This document shows, piece after piece, positions 18,301-24,779 of a DNA stretch of 63,395 bases. Both the position numbers and the translations under genes were made by a program. The stretch covers positions 1 to 63,395 of the forward strand of contig URCI01000011.1 in NCBI GenBank assembly GCA_900546345.1. Direction: 5' to 3'. Numbering within the stretch: the stretch's first letter is position 1; every line of letters starts with the position of its first letter. Source of the stretch: an uncultured Prevotella sp. (GTDB lineage: Bacteria; Bacteroidota; Bacteroidia; Bacteroidales; Bacteroidaceae). Under the pieces are notes generated by a model that had not been told where the DNA came from, did not search any database, and worked only from the letters and a program-made list of their open reading frames with translations.

Positions 18301-18462
18301 CTGCGCTTCTCGGTTTCTCTCGACGACTTCTTCACCATCACCAGCTATCCTGGTGCTGATCCGGAGACCTCATCGCTCAACAGCGGCGCATCTCGCGGCT
18401 TCGACAATGGTAACTATCCTACTTCCAAGAAGGTGGTCTTCGGTGTCAATCTCACATTCTAA
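15352..18462 (+). CDS. SusC/RagA-family TonB-dependent glycan transporter
   Basis: About 1036 residues. The signal peptide (KKGLALFLLSLSSVAGFAQ) leads into a carboxypeptidase-like domain (IKGNVKDANGEPILGATIKV), then the TonB-dependent plug with LNDVVVIGYGVQKKSDLTGAV and the SusC signature phrase PLLIVDGLKVDNIQYLDPS. The large barrel ends KKVVFGVNLTF. It should form an outer-membrane complex with the SusD protein encoded 20 nt downstream and import oligosaccharides. An upstream in-frame Met at 15277 lies before the promoter and is rejected; 15352 or 15367 is the likely start. No regulator gene of this locus lies within the window. Confidence 0.95.
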   Translation: MQSIKMMEKKGLALFLLSLSSVAGFAQSQIKGNVKDANGEPILGATIKVNGSKVATVTDMDGNFSVNAKPGSTLTISYVGFESQTVTVKGTSLVPVILKEDNKTLNDVVVIGYGVQKKSDLTGAVASVNGDDIKNLATSDAGAALQGKVTGVQIINSGAPGAGAEIRVRGYGSNGNNSPLLIVDGLKVDNIQYLDPSLIKSVEVLKDAASAAIYGAEAGNGVILITTKSGSNNGGHAQVSYTLKAASQSLGKKADLFGAPDYIEYHKYLGDLTDEELKSKGYNGQNTNWYDEVFENSWSVEHNVTVQGGNDKGHLLAGLGYVDNDGIVKGKKDVYRRFTAQLNADYKFYDWLTVTSNTSVEKWSTRALTNGYQSFLNSVVSIDPLTPAYVYSQDDMGMNMKDHWNMPNHGNVMTPPGYTDEHPVWYGTSKYIEDATGNPLAMRDRQNTKNSGLSVRGSLAANLTPTKWLTITSRLGYRISQGNSHSYTGPFWLSSMAYSDNYSISAATNSGLYYQWENFANFLHSFGKHNVGAMIGMSYTKNHWDNTSASASDTKQILEGDAAPNYQYIDFLNANGKSHLKANNQPGDATQLSYFGRLSYNYDERYFFQFNIRRDAFDSSKLSTDNRWGTFPSVSAGWAISNEKFFKNAVSPEAVSFLKLRASWGRNGNVNILSGYKYQSTIGFGGYYNFTNDATTGAAPTSLANPNLTWETAEQTDLGLDARFLNDRLTFGFDWYRKMTKDLLINIQPYPEIGFSTATVNSGKILNTGVDIDLGWKDHVGELKYGVSTNFSTLKNRVKKVNDLLPRYSEIGINGFNNKLSPTFEAGHPMWYFRGFKYAGVDKETGKPLYYDKNGKITDAPKDDDKQDIGSAIPKFTYGITINLEYKGFDFTVFGTGAAGNKIYNLMVSADRPRINGIDTYWKDSWKQAGDNAKYPDMKVVATDWTFFSSSAAVFNGSYFKFKQIELGYTLPTKWTRKALISALRFSVSLDDFFTITSYPGADPETSSLNSGASRGFDNGNYPTSKKVVFGVNLTF

Positions 18463-18481
18463 TGACTAAAAACAGACAACA

Positions 18482-20281
18482 ATGAACAAACATATCATTC
18501 CTATTATCGTGTTGCTGGCAGGTATGTCTTTCACAGCCTGCACAGACCAACTGGACATAGAGCAGAAGGGTACAAAGCCTACTTCTGAATTCTACAAGAC
18601 CGACGCTGATTGTGAAAAGGCATTGGCAACGGCTTACGAGGGCTTCATGGTCAACACGCTGGGCCGTACCACGGTGAGCGGTGGCCCGGGTATCTACACG
18701 CCGGCACGTGTGCTGGCCAATGATCCGGGCGACGACGTGCTCTACGGTGGTGGCAACTACGGCGACCATGAGTTTGGTGGCGCCATCAACCAATTCCGCT
18801 ATGAGAGCAATCCCGAGGCCATCAACTTCCACTACCGTGGCCTGTATCTCTCGGTCTATGACGATAATCTCATCCTCGACCATTTCACCAATCCTGCCAC
18901 TGCTTTCCAGAAGCAGGCTGTCGCCGAGGCAAGAGTCTTGCGCGCCTATAACTTCTTCCTCCTGGCCTGCTATTGGGGCCAGCCGCCTTTCGTCGATCAT
19001 CTGCTCGACGCACAGGCTATTCCGACCAACAGCGAGATGACGCAACAGCAATATTACGAGTGGGTCGCCAAGGAGTGCGAGACTGCTGTGCCCGACTTGA
19101 CCGAGCGCAAGAGTGTCGACGACAAATATGGGACTTATCGCGTGACGAAAGGCTTTGCCTATGCGCTGGCCGGCAAGGCTTATCTCTTTGCCAAGAACTA
19201 CGAGGCAGCCAAGGCAGCCTTCAAGAAAGTCATTGATTCCGGCAAGTACGCTTTGGTGCCCGGTGACCAATATCTCGACCTTTTCCATGTCGAGGGCGAC
19301 GGTTGTCCGGAGAAGATCTTCGAGATCAACATGCGCTACAACCCTGCTGCCAGCGATTGGAGCACAGGCAGTGGATTGGGCTATATCCATCATTCCACCT
19401 GGATGGAGTCGAACTGCTTCAACTGGCGTGCCGGCAACTTCCAGGTCAATCCCGCCGCTATTTATACCGGCGTTGACGGCTGGGGCTCTATCGGCATCCC
19501 GGAGTGGTTTGGAGAAGCATTCCATGAAAATGACGGCGACTCCAAGCGATTCAAGGCAACCATGATTCATATCGACGATGCTGTCTATCAGACATCGGGC
19601 ATCAAGGGCATGGAGTATGCTGATCCTGCGCTGAACAAGATGAGCCTGGATGAAAAGAAGAAATCGAAACTCATCGGCATCAAGGATGTCACCCAGGGAC
19701 TCTATGACCAAAGCTTCTACTTGCCGTTCAAGATGCTGGTCCGCGCCAATGATGTCGAGGATGGCGGCAAACACGGCAACAACCTGCGTCTGAACAACAT
19801 CATCGTCATGCGCTATGCCGAGGTGCTGCTCGACTATGCCGAGTGCTGCTTGCAGACAGGCGACAACGCCGAGGCGAAGAAGTATATCAACATGATCCAG
19901 GAGCGTGCCGGATCCAAGACGGTCAGTGCCAACGTCGATATGGAGGTGCTCAAGAAGGAGAAGGCGTTTGAGATGTGGTTTGAGGGCTGCCGCTTCCAGG
20001 ACATCTTGCGCTGGAACGATGCCGATGGCCTGGCTCGTCTGAAGGAGGCCGGTAATGCCGTTCCTCACCTCTTCGACAAACTGTTCAGAGAGCCTAAGGC
20101 TGGTGAGAATCCTATTTGGGAGCATGGCTCGGAGGCCAACAGCCGCTTCTATATCATCCATACCCATGAGGCTAAGGATGCAGGATTCACCGTAGGATTC
20201 CAGGAGAAGCACCGTCTCTTCCCTTATCCGACATCCATCATTGAGATGAATCCTAAGCTGAAACAGAATCCGGGCTGGTAA
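18482..20281 (+). CDS. SusD/RagB-family glycan-binding lipoprotein
   Basis: A 599-residue surface lipoprotein with a type II signal (IIPIIVLLAGMSFTAC; Cys near residue 20, followed by TDQLDIEQKG). The N-terminal TPR-like helices include the SusD phrase EARVLRAYNFFLLACYWGQPPFV (near residue 143). The C-terminal RagB/SusD domain contains NNIIVMRYAEVLLDYAECC, FEMWFEGCRFQDILRW and the final HRLFPYPTSIIEMNPKLKQNPGW. It captures glycan at the cell surface and caps the SusC barrel. It is translated from the same mRNA as susC. A terminator-like hairpin follows its stop codon. Confidence 0.95.
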   Translation: MNKHIIPIIVLLAGMSFTACTDQLDIEQKGTKPTSEFYKTDADCEKALATAYEGFMVNTLGRTTVSGGPGIYTPARVLANDPGDDVLYGGGNYGDHEFGGAINQFRYESNPEAINFHYRGLYLSVYDDNLILDHFTNPATAFQKQAVAEARVLRAYNFFLLACYWGQPPFVDHLLDAQAIPTNSEMTQQQYYEWVAKECETAVPDLTERKSVDDKYGTYRVTKGFAYALAGKAYLFAKNYEAAKAAFKKVIDSGKYALVPGDQYLDLFHVEGDGCPEKIFEINMRYNPAASDWSTGSGLGYIHHSTWMESNCFNWRAGNFQVNPAAIYTGVDGWGSIGIPEWFGEAFHENDGDSKRFKATMIHIDDAVYQTSGIKGMEYADPALNKMSLDEKKKSKLIGIKDVTQGLYDQSFYLPFKMLVRANDVEDGGKHGNNLRLNNIIVMRYAEVLLDYAECCLQTGDNAEAKKYINMIQERAGSKTVSANVDMEVLKKEKAFEMWFEGCRFQDILRWNDADGLARLKEAGNAVPHLFDKLFREPKAGENPIWEHGSEANSRFYIIHTHEAKDAGFTVGFQEKHRLFPYPTSIIEMNPKLKQNPGW

Positions 20282-20310
20282 TCAGCCCTGATAAAATAAG
20301 GATTGAACAA

Positions 20311-20345
20311 AGGGGCCCTCTCTACTCTTGTGGAGGGGGCTTTCC
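20311..20345 (+). terminator. Attenuator-like terminator between susD and the enzyme genes
   Basis: GCCCTCTCT and GGAGGGGGC pair over about 9 bp (two G-U pairs) around an 8-nt loop, followed by TTTCCTGCTTTT. It lies within a continuous plus-strand gene series, so it probably reduces rather than abolishes read-through. Confidence 0.65.
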
Positions 20346-20362
20346 TGCTTTTCATGCTTCTG

Positions 20363-21475
20363 ATGATGAAACATTCTATGATCTATGATTTAGCCTTGTG
20401 TGCCGTGACCCTGTTGCCGGGCACCGCGTGGGGGCAAAGCGCCCAACGGGCTACAGACCGTTTGGCGATGGGGACGTATCAAGAGGCTTCGGCCGGAGTG
20501 ACAATGGGTGACGCCGATGGTCGTGAGCATCATCTGAGCCGATACGCTTCTCTGCCAGGCAAAGGCAGTTGGCTGCGCTACGGGCGTGTCGACTTCTCGC
20601 CTTTGACCGATGCCTATCTCACGCTGAGCGTGCGGGCCCGGGACAATGCAGTACTGCTTGTGCGCGAGGGAAATGCCACGGGCAGGGTCATCGCACGGGT
20701 GGACGTCGTCGTGAAAGGCGGGGGCGGGCCGTTCCGTCGTGACTATAGTGGACAGTGGATGTCACTGGCTGTGCCGGTGCAATCCTTACCTAAGGGATTG
20801 GCCGATGTCGTGCTGACCTGCGAGGGACCAGGCGTTGACGTGGGCTGGCTGTGCTTCAAGAACCGGCCCAAGTACTTCACGCCCGCTACGCCAGTGGCGG
20901 CCCGTCCCGACAGCAGTGGCTACCTGCGCCGCTGGCTGTTGCTGGAACCGATCCGGCAGGATGTCCGTTCCAATGTGGTCTTCACCAACAGCTATCTGCG
21001 AGATGTCTTTGCCAAGCAGTATTTCAAGGGACAGATGACCGGGTTGCCCCACGATGGGCAGCAGGAGCGGGTCGGCGACCAAAAACTGAAATGGCACGCG
21101 CTGGACAGTGAGAACTACAACGTGCGTCTCTTCCGGTTTGCTGAACGCTGGGGCCAACAGACCTATGGCTCGCTGTTCTGGGCTGTCACCGTGATCGACT
21201 GTCCGAGAGAAATGGAGAACGTCAGACTGTCGGCAGGATCCAATGGCGCCTCGGCGTGGTGGCTCAATGGCGAACAGGTGCTCACCCTGGAAGGCGACCG
21301 GCGTATGGTGGAAGATGACGGGCGCTCAGGACGGCTCACGCTCAAGGCGGGCCGCAACATCCTGCGTTGCGCAGTCATCAATGGCCCCGGACTTAGCGAT
21401 TTCTGTGCACGATTTCTCGATGACGAGGGCCATCCTATTGTAGAACCACTAACGCTAATCCTTCCGAAGAAATGA
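20363..21475 (+). CDS. Secreted carbohydrate-binding protein (CBM6-like)
   Basis: About 370 residues with a type I signal peptide (HSMIYDLALCAVTLLPGTAWGQ). The N-terminal part resembles a CBM6 beta-sandwich: GSWLRYGRVDFSPLTDAYLTLSVRA, then WMSLAVPVQSLPKGLADVVLTCEGPGVDVGWLCF. The C-terminal half (NVRLSAGSNGASAWWLNGEQVL and AGRNILRCAVINGPG) looks like a second jelly-roll domain. No catalytic motif was recognised. The Met at 20303 lies before the hairpin and is unlikely; 20354, 20363 and 20366 are candidate starts. The stop overlaps the GH43 start (ATGA), so the two are translationally coupled and probably act on the same glycan. Confidence 0.65.
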   Translation: MMKHSMIYDLALCAVTLLPGTAWGQSAQRATDRLAMGTYQEASAGVTMGDADGREHHLSRYASLPGKGSWLRYGRVDFSPLTDAYLTLSVRARDNAVLLVREGNATGRVIARVDVVVKGGGGPFRRDYSGQWMSLAVPVQSLPKGLADVVLTCEGPGVDVGWLCFKNRPKYFTPATPVAARPDSSGYLRRWLLLEPIRQDVRSNVVFTNSYLRDVFAKQYFKGQMTGLPHDGQQERVGDQKLKWHALDSENYNVRLFRFAERWGQQTYGSLFWAVTVIDCPREMENVRLSAGSNGASAWWLNGEQVLTLEGDRRMVEDDGRSGRLTLKAGRNILRCAVINGPGLSDFCARFLDDEGHPIVEPLTLILPKK

Positions 21476-22929
21476 AAAGACTTTATTCTCTCTTAGTTAT
21501 AGCTGCTGTGACGGCCTCGGCATTTGCCCAAGCCGGTGCTCCCTATATCCACGATCCCTCGACACTGGCTGAGTGCGATGGCAAGTACTACACATTTGGA
21601 ACCGGTGGCGGCGGACTGATCTCGGACGACGGATGGTCGTGGCACAGTGGTGCCGTACGGCCGGGTGGCGGTGCGGCGCCTGACGTGATGAAGATTGGTG
21701 ACCGATACCTTATTATATATGGCGCTACAGGCGGTGGTCTGGGTGGCGGGCATAATGGCCGCATCCTGACGATGTGGAACAAAAGCCTTGACCCGAAATC
21801 GCCCGATTTCCGGTTTACTCAGCCCGTGGAAGTGTGCTCGTCCGACGGCTTGGAAGACCAGGACGCGATTGATCCCTGTCTCTTTCTTGACCCGAATACC
21901 GGGCGGCTATGGGTGACCTATGGCACTTATTTCGGCAGTATCCGACTCATAGAACTCGATCCGGCAACGGGCCGGCGCGTTGCCGGCAACAAGGAGCGCG
22001 ACATCGCCATCGACTGCGAGGCCACGGATCTCATCTATCGTGACGGCTGGTACTATCTGCTCGGCACGCACGGCACTTGCTGCGACGGGCCGAACTCCAC
22101 CTACAACATCGTGGTGGGACGGTCGCGCAACGTCGAAGGACCCTATCTCGACAACGTTGGCCGCGACATGCTCCACGGTGGCGGACGCATGGTAGTGGCC
22201 GCCGGTGACCGCAAGTACGGCCCGGGACATTTCGGCCGCACCATAGTAGACAAGGGTGTGGAGGTGATGTCGTGCCATTACGAGTCGGATCTCGACCGCA
22301 GTGGCCGCAGTGTGTTGGCTGTCCTGCCGCTGCTTTGGCACAATGGCTGGCCGGTGGCGGGCAAACCCCTTCGCGGCGGCAGTTATGAGATTGCCTCAGA
22401 GCGTCGCGGCTATTCGCTGGAGCTGGCTGTCGACTTTGTCAGGATGGAGCGGGACATAGAGCCGTTTTTCCGCATCGATCCCAAAAGTCCGGTGAAGGCA
22501 TTGCCCAGCCAGACGCTCGAGGAAGTGGAGCCGTCATGGCCTAAGGGCAACATCGGGGTGCGCTGCAGTGACTATATGTTCCGACCGCATCAGCTCTGGA
22601 CGCTGGAACCGGTACCGGAGAAAGGTGGCTATCTCAGTGCGCCTTATTTCAGAATCGTGGTCAAGGGAACGCACCGGGCATTGGCGGCTACCGCCGACAA
22701 AGAGCTGACAACTGTGCCCGTCGGCGATAGCTCAGACAATCAGTTGTGGCGTATCGAACAACTGACCGACGGCACTTATCGCATCATGCCTAAGGCCATT
22801 CCCGGCATGAAGGGCGATAACACCCGCTACTGCCTCTATTCTGCCGGTGACAGCACACCGACGCTGGCACCTTACGATTTCGACAGCGACAACTCGAAAT
22901 GGCGTCTCGAACCTGTCGGACACCTTTAG
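21472..22929 (+). CDS. GH43-family glycosidase with C-terminal beta-trefoil-like domain
   Basis: A 485-residue secreted protein with a signal peptide to about AFAQ (residue 20). The five-bladed propeller carries the GH43 acidic residues: the base Asp in APYIHDPSTLAECDGKYY, the pKa-modulating Asp in DAIDPCLF, and the general-acid Glu in DCEATDLIYRDGWYYLLGTHG. The last 120 residues (FRIVVKGTHRALAATADKE, then DNQLWRIEQLTDGTYRIMP) look like a ricin-type beta-trefoil binding module. GH43 enzymes usually act on alpha-L-arabinofuranosyl or beta-xylosyl linkages, and this sequence looks arabinanase-like; exact specificity is not readable. Confidence 0.9.
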   Translation: MKRLYSLLVIAAVTASAFAQAGAPYIHDPSTLAECDGKYYTFGTGGGGLISDDGWSWHSGAVRPGGGAAPDVMKIGDRYLIIYGATGGGLGGGHNGRILTMWNKSLDPKSPDFRFTQPVEVCSSDGLEDQDAIDPCLFLDPNTGRLWVTYGTYFGSIRLIELDPATGRRVAGNKERDIAIDCEATDLIYRDGWYYLLGTHGTCCDGPNSTYNIVVGRSRNVEGPYLDNVGRDMLHGGGRMVVAAGDRKYGPGHFGRTIVDKGVEVMSCHYESDLDRSGRSVLAVLPLLWHNGWPVAGKPLRGGSYEIASERRGYSLELAVDFVRMERDIEPFFRIDPKSPVKALPSQTLEEVEPSWPKGNIGVRCSDYMFRPHQLWTLEPVPEKGGYLSAPYFRIVVKGTHRALAATADKELTTVPVGDSSDNQLWRIEQLTDGTYRIMPKAIPGMKGDNTRYCLYSAGDSTPTLAPYDFDSDNSKWRLEPVGHL

Positions 22930-22944
22930 ATCTATGTATTGTCT

Positions 22945-22976
22945 CATGGGCATTCAGTCTGAGCTGAATGCCCATG
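22945..22976 (+). terminator. Hairpin after the GH43 gene
   Basis: CATGGGCATTCAG pairs perfectly with CTGAATGCCCATG (13 bp, 6-nt loop), 16 nt after the GH43 stop. No T-tract follows, so termination may be factor-dependent, or the hairpin protects the 3' end. Confidence 0.6.
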
Positions 22977-23175
22977 AAGTTCGTTGATAGGATGTGGTAA
23001 GGAGATGATCCATCTGTGGGTCTAAGAATGTTTGTTGAGAATACTGACATTTTTCCCATCAAATGCAGGCGATTCTCAAAAATAAGAAGCACTTCGCCCG
23101 TATTTCGCGAATTTCGGATGTGCATTTGTAAGTTGTTGTAATATAGTGATATACTTAGATGTTCCTGTATTTGTG

Positions 23176-23205
23176 CAAAATTAAGCAGCTTTGAACGCAA
23201 TCAAA
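23176..23205 (-). promoter_or_regulatory. Orphan leftward promoter
   Basis: On the minus strand, TTTG (23202-23205), an 18-nt spacer, then TAATTTTG (23176-23183). It points at about 200 nt of non-coding DNA ending at the hairpin 22945-22976, so a small RNA is possible. Confidence 0.4.
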
Positions 23206-23242
23206 CTATATAGAAACGGCATCAAAGTACCTTTTTGTGTCT

Positions 23243-23305
23243 GTCATCTCAGTGGTTTCACTTGGTCATCTCAGTTGTTTTACTCGATAAAACAACTGAG
23301 ATGAC
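23243..23305. repeat. Direct repeats plus 16-bp inverted repeat
   Basis: GTCATCTCAGTGGTTTCACT (23243-23262) is repeated at 23265-23284 with three differences. The second copy forms a perfect 16-bp inverted repeat with 23289-23304 (TCATCTCAGTTGTTTT, 7-nt loop). Function unknown; it could be an operator, a terminator or a degraded mobile-element end. Confidence 0.6.
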
Positions 23306-23476
23306 AAGCACAAAAAAGTGTTTTCTTAGCTTGATCCCATGATTTTGCACTTTTGAGCTCGGTTTCCTCCTTGTTTCCTTTTTCACTTTTGTCTGGATGG
23401 TGACTTTGTGTTGATGGTATTTTGTAAAGTTAGTTCTTGTCACAAAGCCTTTTACACATCAAAACCTTGTGGATTT

Positions 23477-23508
23477 TTTGGTGATATGGAATAATTTTAC
23501 GAACTTTG
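23477..23508 (+). promoter_or_regulatory. Promoter of the AAA ATPase gene
   Basis: TTTG (23477-23480), a 20-nt spacer, then GAACTTTG (23501-23508), one mismatch to the -7 consensus. The -7 box is inside the palindrome described at 23499-23541. Confidence 0.55.
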
Positions 23509-23541
23509 CGTTACGGAAAGTTCGTAACGAAGTTTGCGTAA
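23499..23541. promoter_or_regulatory. Nested palindromes over the ATPase promoter (candidate operator)
   Basis: ACGAACTTT (23499-23507) pairs with AAAGTTCGT (23517-23525), and GTTACG (23510-23515) pairs with CGTAAC (23523-23528). In addition CGAACTTTGCGTTA is repeated as CGAAGTTTGCGTAA (23528-23541), a 28-nt period. The block covers the -7 box and expected transcription start. Confidence 0.55.
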
Positions 23542-23562
23542 TTGCCGTTAATCCTTTCAATC

Positions 23563-24687
23563 ATGAAGAAGCTTAGCAATCCCTTTCTTGTCTACGGCTA
23601 TGAGAGTCCGGAGTATTTCTGCGATCGCGAGGCAGAGACCGCGCAACTGGTCTCTGACTTGAACAACGGGTGGAACATCACGCTCTTCTCGCCCCGTCGC
23701 ATGGGCAAGACCGGCCTCATCAAGAATGCTTTTTATCGGCTTCAACACAAGTCGAAGGATGCGGTGTGCGTCTACGTCGACATCTTTGGCACCAGTGACT
23801 TGTCTGGCTTCGTACAGACGTTTGGTACTGCCATTCTCAACGCCATGCTCTCCAGAGGCGAGAAGGCTTTGCGGCGCGCCATGCAGTTCTTCGCAGCATG
23901 GCGCCCCGTGGTGAGCATGGATCCGATGACGGGAGAGCCTTCGGTGTCGGTGACACTGGAGTCGAGGGACAGCACGGTGGACCTCAGGCAGATCTTCGAG
24001 CTGATGAAAGACTCCGGCAAACAGATCTATGTGGCGATTGACGAGTTCCAGCAGATCATGTCCTATCCTGAGAAAGGCGTGGAGGCCCAGCTGCGTTCCT
24101 ACATACAGTTCTTGCACAACGCACATTTCATCTTTTCGGGTAGCAAGCGCCACTTGATGGCCGACATCTTTCTTTCGCCCAATCGTCCCTTTTTCCAAAG
24201 CACGCGTCTGATGGAACTGCGGACGATTGATGAGACTTCTTATTATACGTTTGCCAGTAACTTTTTCCATCAGCAAGGACATGAGCTCGATAAAGACGTC
24301 TTTCACTATTTCTACAATATGCTGGAGGGTCACACATGGTACATGCAGAGCGTGCTCAAGCAACTCTATGCCGGTGGTGAGGATGTCGTGACCGAGCATC
24401 AGGCTGATGAGGCCATCCGCCAGCTGGTGCAGGACAACTATGCCTATTACGAGACCATCTTTTCGCTGCTGCCCGAAAAGCAGCAGAAGTTGATCGACGC
24501 CATCGCCCATGAGGGACACGTCAAAGCGCCCAACAGTGGACAGTTCATCGCCCGCTACCGGTTGACAAGTGCCAGCAGCGTGAGCAGTTCATTGAAGAGT
24601 CTGGCCGACAAGGAACTGGTGTATAAGTCGCATGCCGGTTACCAAGTCTATGACCGCTTCTTTGGGTTGTGGCTATCCCGGCGGTGA
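23563..24687 (+). CDS. P-loop ATPase with winged-helix C-terminus
   Basis: A 374-residue protein of the archaeal-type ATPase group of STAND-like AAA proteins. The N-terminal NPFLVYGYESPEYFCDRE segment precedes an unusual Walker A, LFSPRRMGKTGL (near 46-57). Walker B is IYVAIDEFQQI (near 155), and a sensor-like phrase FIFSGSKRHLM follows. The C-terminal winged-helix part (KQQKLIDAIAHEG, then SSVSSSLKSLADKELVY) resembles a DNA-binding domain. The biological role is unknown. Start 23563 is preferred over 23542 because it begins the conserved KKLSNPF stretch. It has its own palindromic promoter, which suggests autoregulation. Confidence 0.8.
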   Translation: MKKLSNPFLVYGYESPEYFCDREAETAQLVSDLNNGWNITLFSPRRMGKTGLIKNAFYRLQHKSKDAVCVYVDIFGTSDLSGFVQTFGTAILNAMLSRGEKALRRAMQFFAAWRPVVSMDPMTGEPSVSVTLESRDSTVDLRQIFELMKDSGKQIYVAIDEFQQIMSYPEKGVEAQLRSYIQFLHNAHFIFSGSKRHLMADIFLSPNRPFFQSTRLMELRTIDETSYYTFASNFFHQQGHELDKDVFHYFYNMLEGHTWYMQSVLKQLYAGGEDVVTEHQADEAIRQLVQDNYAYYETIFSLLPEKQQKLIDAIAHEGHVKAPNSGQFIARYRLTSASSVSSSLKSLADKELVYKSHAGYQVYDRFFGLWLSRR

Positions 24688-24723
24688 GCAGGGCAGCTGC
24701 TGATCCTTTTTCAGACTTATTCC

Positions 24724-24754
24724 TTTGTGTTCTGCGGAATATTTCCTATATTTG
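24724..24754 (+). promoter_or_regulatory. Promoter of the ATPase-nuclease gene
   Basis: TTTG (24724-24727), a 19-nt spacer, then TATATTTG (24747-24754): a full consensus match, 25 nt before the ATG at 24780. The gene is therefore not dependent on the ATPase gene upstream. Confidence 0.8.
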
Positions 24755-24779
24755 CAATCGGTAATAACAGCAGTAGAAG

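Larger units (their letters stand above)
22930..23562. other. 633-nt gap rich in secondary structure
   Basis: No convincing gene. It holds the GH43 hairpin, a minus-strand promoter-like pair (23176-23205), a direct plus inverted repeat block (23243-23305), and the promoter/operator region of the downstream ATPase (23477-23541). Short minus-strand frames here have no promoter placement or family resemblance. Confidence 0.65.

Noticed and set aside
18452..20212. A 586-codon open frame on the minus strand across susD
   Set aside because: It is antisense to a clear SusD protein, has no promoter or family resemblance, and its codon pattern is the mirror of the real gene.
22790..23200. A 136-codon minus-strand frame after GH43
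   Set aside because: Half of it is antisense to GH43, and its start lies upstream of the only nearby minus-strand promoter box.
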